Source of the DNA: CAINEC01 sp046303115
GTDB lineage: Bacteria; Bacteroidota; Bacteroidia; AKYH767-A; OLB10
Direction: 5' to 3'
NCBI GenBank assembly: GCA_046303115.1
Contig: JBKCGZ010000198.1
Coordinates: 1-33,356, forward strand
Length of the DNA stretch: 33,356 bases
Shown here: piece by piece, positions 31,712 to 33,356 of the stretch
Layout: the number at the start of each line of letters is the position of its first letter
Numbering within the stretch: position 1 is the first letter of the stretch
Program-made: the position numbers and the translations under genes
The notes under the pieces: model-generated
What the model was told of the DNA's origin: nothing
The model's database searches: none
Seen by the model: the letters and a program-made list of their open reading frames with translations, nothing else

Positions 31712-33356
31712 ATGAAAAGAAATATATTTTTCATTGTTGCTATTTTATTATGCAACAATGTATTTGCACAATTAATCATCAAGGGGAAAGTGCTTGATAA
31801 AAGTAACAATGAAGCATTAGAAGGTGCTTCTGTTATTATTCCCGAATTCAAAATTGGTACTATTACCAATGAAAAAGGAGAGTTTCGACTTACGAATTTT
31901 CCAGAAAGAAAAATGAAATTACAGGTAAAGATGGCGGGGTATGGAAGTATCACCGTTGATGTAGAAATAGTAAGTGAAATTACATCACTGGAGTTGTTTC
32001 TATCACCACAGATTTTGGAAATGGATGAAGTGATTATTACTGGTTCTGCTTTTGCCACTAATCATGCACAATCAAGTTTGATTGTAGAGCCTATTGAAAA
32101 AACACAGATTCAAAATACCTCCTCAACAAACATTACGGATGTAATTACTCAGGTTGCGGGAGTGTCATCAATATCAACTGGTGGAGGTATTGCGAAACCT
32201 GTTATTCGTGGCTTAGGCTATAACCGTATTGTTAGTATTAACGAAGGAATTCGTCAGGAGGGACAACAATGGGGTGATGAACATGGGTTGGAAATTGATC
32301 AATTCTCTGCGGATCGAATAGAGGTTTTGAAAGGACCAGGAGCTCTTTTATATGGGTCAGATGCTATTGGCGGGGTAATAAATATTTTAGAACCGTTTCC
32401 TGTCCCTCAAGGTACAATTCGTGGAGAAATCCTCAGTCAATACCAAACAAACAATAAGCAGTATGTAGTTGGTGCAATGGCTGAGGGGAATCAAAATGGA
32501 TTGGTTTGGCGAGTTAGAAAAACAAATAAGAATGCAGCTGCCTATTCTACTCCCAATGAAGTAGTTTATAATTCTGCTTTTAACGAAGATAACGCAAGCA
32601 TGATGATAGGATTGAATAAAAAATGGGGGTACCAGCATTTTCATTTAAGCTCTTATCAAGCCCATTTTGGAATGATTGAAGGCGAGCGAGACTCAACTGG
32701 GTTATTTGTTACGCCTGAAGGTAATTCAGTGACTAACGCCGAGGCCTTAACGAGAACTATTGGTTTGCCATTTCAACGAGTGAATCATTATAAGATTTCA
32801 ACTTTGGGTAGCTATTTTTTAGGCAAGGGTAATTTAAGAACTGTTTTTGGTTGGCAAAATAATCAGCGTCAGGAATATGAAGATAATGCTTTTGTTCCAG
32901 GCATGTTTGTCGATTTAAAAACACTAACTGGTGATGTGAAATATTACTTTCCTGAACATGATAATTTAGAAATTGTAGTAGGATTAAGTGGAGGATTGCA
33001 ACAAAACAATAATCGAGGTGAGGAGTATTTAATTCCGGATTATTCTTCAACTGATGTTGGAATTTTTTCGTCTATTAAAAAAGTAAAAGATAAATGGTCG
33101 AGAAATTTTGGGTTGCGTTATGATTGGAAAACGATAAGTGCAGATAGTTTATCCGGAGTATTTAATTCATTTGACAAATCGTTTAATGCAATTAGTGGTT
33201 CCTTAGGATTTACTTATGAGGCAAATGACCGTTTGCATTTTAGATGGAATGCAGGTCGTGGTTTTCGAGTACCAAATATTTCTGAGTTGTCAGCTAACGG
33301 AGTACATGAAGGAACCTTCAGATATGAAATTGGTAATCCTGATTTAAAACCTGAAA
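31712..33356 (+). CDS. TonB-dependent outer-membrane receptor, 3' end outside window
   Basis: The frame is open from the ATG at 31712 to the window edge (548 residues visible). Signal peptide 1-20 (ending NNVFAQ). Residues 21-105 form the carboxypeptidase-regulatory-like domain usual in Bacteroidota receptors (IKGKVLDKSNNEALEGASV, TNEKGEFRL). The plug domain (about 110-230) contains VITQVAGVSSIS, PVIRGLGYNRI and DRIEVLKGPGALLYGSDAIG, the strongest family signature. Barrel strands follow. The plug segment GQQWGDEHGLEID resembles, in place and His/acid content, plug loops of zinc-type receptors, and the gene follows a His/Cys-rich small protein; a metal-chelate substrate is inferred only. No SusD partner is visible before the window ends. 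Confidence 0.93.
   Translation, partial: MKRNIFFIVAILLCNNVFAQLIIKGKVLDKSNNEALEGASVIIPEFKIGTITNEKGEFRLTNFPERKMKLQVKMAGYGSITVDVEIVSEITSLELFLSPQILEMDEVIITGSAFATNHAQSSLIVEPIEKTQIQNTSSTNITDVITQVAGVSSISTGGGIAKPVIRGLGYNRIVSINEGIRQEGQQWGDEHGLEIDQFSADRIEVLKGPGALLYGSDAIGGVINILEPFPVPQGTIRGEILSQYQTNNKQYVVGAMAEGNQNGLVWRVRKTNKNAAAYSTPNEVVYNSAFNEDNASMMIGLNKKWGYQHFHLSSYQAHFGMIEGERDSTGLFVTPEGNSVTNAEALTRTIGLPFQRVNHYKISTLGSYFLGKGNLRTVFGWQNNQRQEYEDNAFVPGMFVDLKTLTGDVKYYFPEHDNLEIVVGLSGGLQQNNNRGEEYLIPDYSSTDVGIFSSIKKVKDKWSRNFGLRYDWKTISADSLSGVFNSFDKSFNAISGSLGFTYEANDRLHFRWNAGRGFRVPNISELSANGVHEGTFRYEIGNPDLKPE

Noticed and set aside
31693..32058. 121-codon minus-strand ORF inside the TonB receptor gene
   Set aside because: It is antisense to the CarboxypepD-like domain and plug; no family features.
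1..33356. Mobile elements, CRISPR arrays, toxin-antitoxin or phage-defence genes, tRNA or rRNA genes
   Set aside because: No transposase, integrase, regular direct repeats, cloverleaf-like tRNA sequence or rRNA stretch was seen on either strand; every larger ORF has a housekeeping or family assignment.

Overview
The window is a gene-dense, AT-rich stretch of chromosome from a member of the Bacteroidota (flavobacterial, sphingobacterial or chitinophagal type; I cannot resolve this further from one window). The case rests on five things: a PorT-type secretion (T9SS) barrel next to ubiE; a fused DAHP synthase/type II chorismate mutase; a TonB-dependent receptor with an N-terminal carboxypeptidase-regulatory-like domain; DUF4159, DUF4476 and PspC-family genes typical of the phylum; and several upstream regions carrying the Bacteroidota -7 element TAnnTTTG instead of sigma70 boxes. 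I see no rRNA, tRNA, CRISPR array, insertion sequence, integrase or prophage gene. The window reads as core chromosome, not an accessory island.

Layout. 1-3.8 kb (+): the end of a PD40/beta-propeller protein, a DEDDh exonuclease, a secreted GH18 chitinase and a SOUL-type protein. 3.85-6.4 kb (-): recR followed by a large membrane glycosyltransferase. 6.5-9.2 kb (+): a sodium:solute symporter and a LysM/double-psi-barrel envelope protein. 9.2-10.4 kb (-): proline dehydrogenase. 10.5-13.9 kb (+): a translationally coupled shikimate set (DAHP synthase-chorismate mutase, aroB, aroA). 13.9-19.1 kb (-): a tightly packed five-gene run of aminotransferase, heptose-7-P kinase, ubiE, porT and an FAD oxidoreductase. 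19.3-21.4 kb (+): a membrane-anchored hypothetical protein and a methylmalonyl-CoA mutase catalytic subunit. 21.4-23.9 kb (-): an FtsB/DivIC-like gene, then a PadR regulator-PspC pair. 24.2-26.2 kb: trmN6 (+) converging on a Lys9-like saccharopine dehydrogenase (-). 26.3-29.9 kb (+): a DUF4476 protein, a DUF423 membrane protein plus a lipoprotein, and ATP-dependent PEP carboxykinase. 29.95 kb to the end (+): rsmE, DUF4159, a small His/Cys-rich protein and a TonB-dependent receptor cut by the window edge.

Most genes are housekeeping: aromatic amino acids, menaquinone, lipopolysaccharide heptose, gluconeogenesis, proline and lysine catabolism, DNA repair, and tRNA/rRNA methylation. I found no convincing new multi-gene system. 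The points most worth a second look are: (i) the GT2 glycosyltransferase fused to a WbaP-like phosphoglycosyltransferase that appears to lack its catalytic segment; (ii) a long near-perfect inverted repeat inside the promoter of the padR-pspC operon, with a second palindrome over the trmN6 promoter; (iii) the His/Cys-rich small protein before the TonB receptor, which suggests metal uptake; (iv) a stand-alone mutase catalytic subunit; and (v) convergent gene pairs whose 3' ends overlap or abut. All assignments come from reading motifs by eye; no database search was run.
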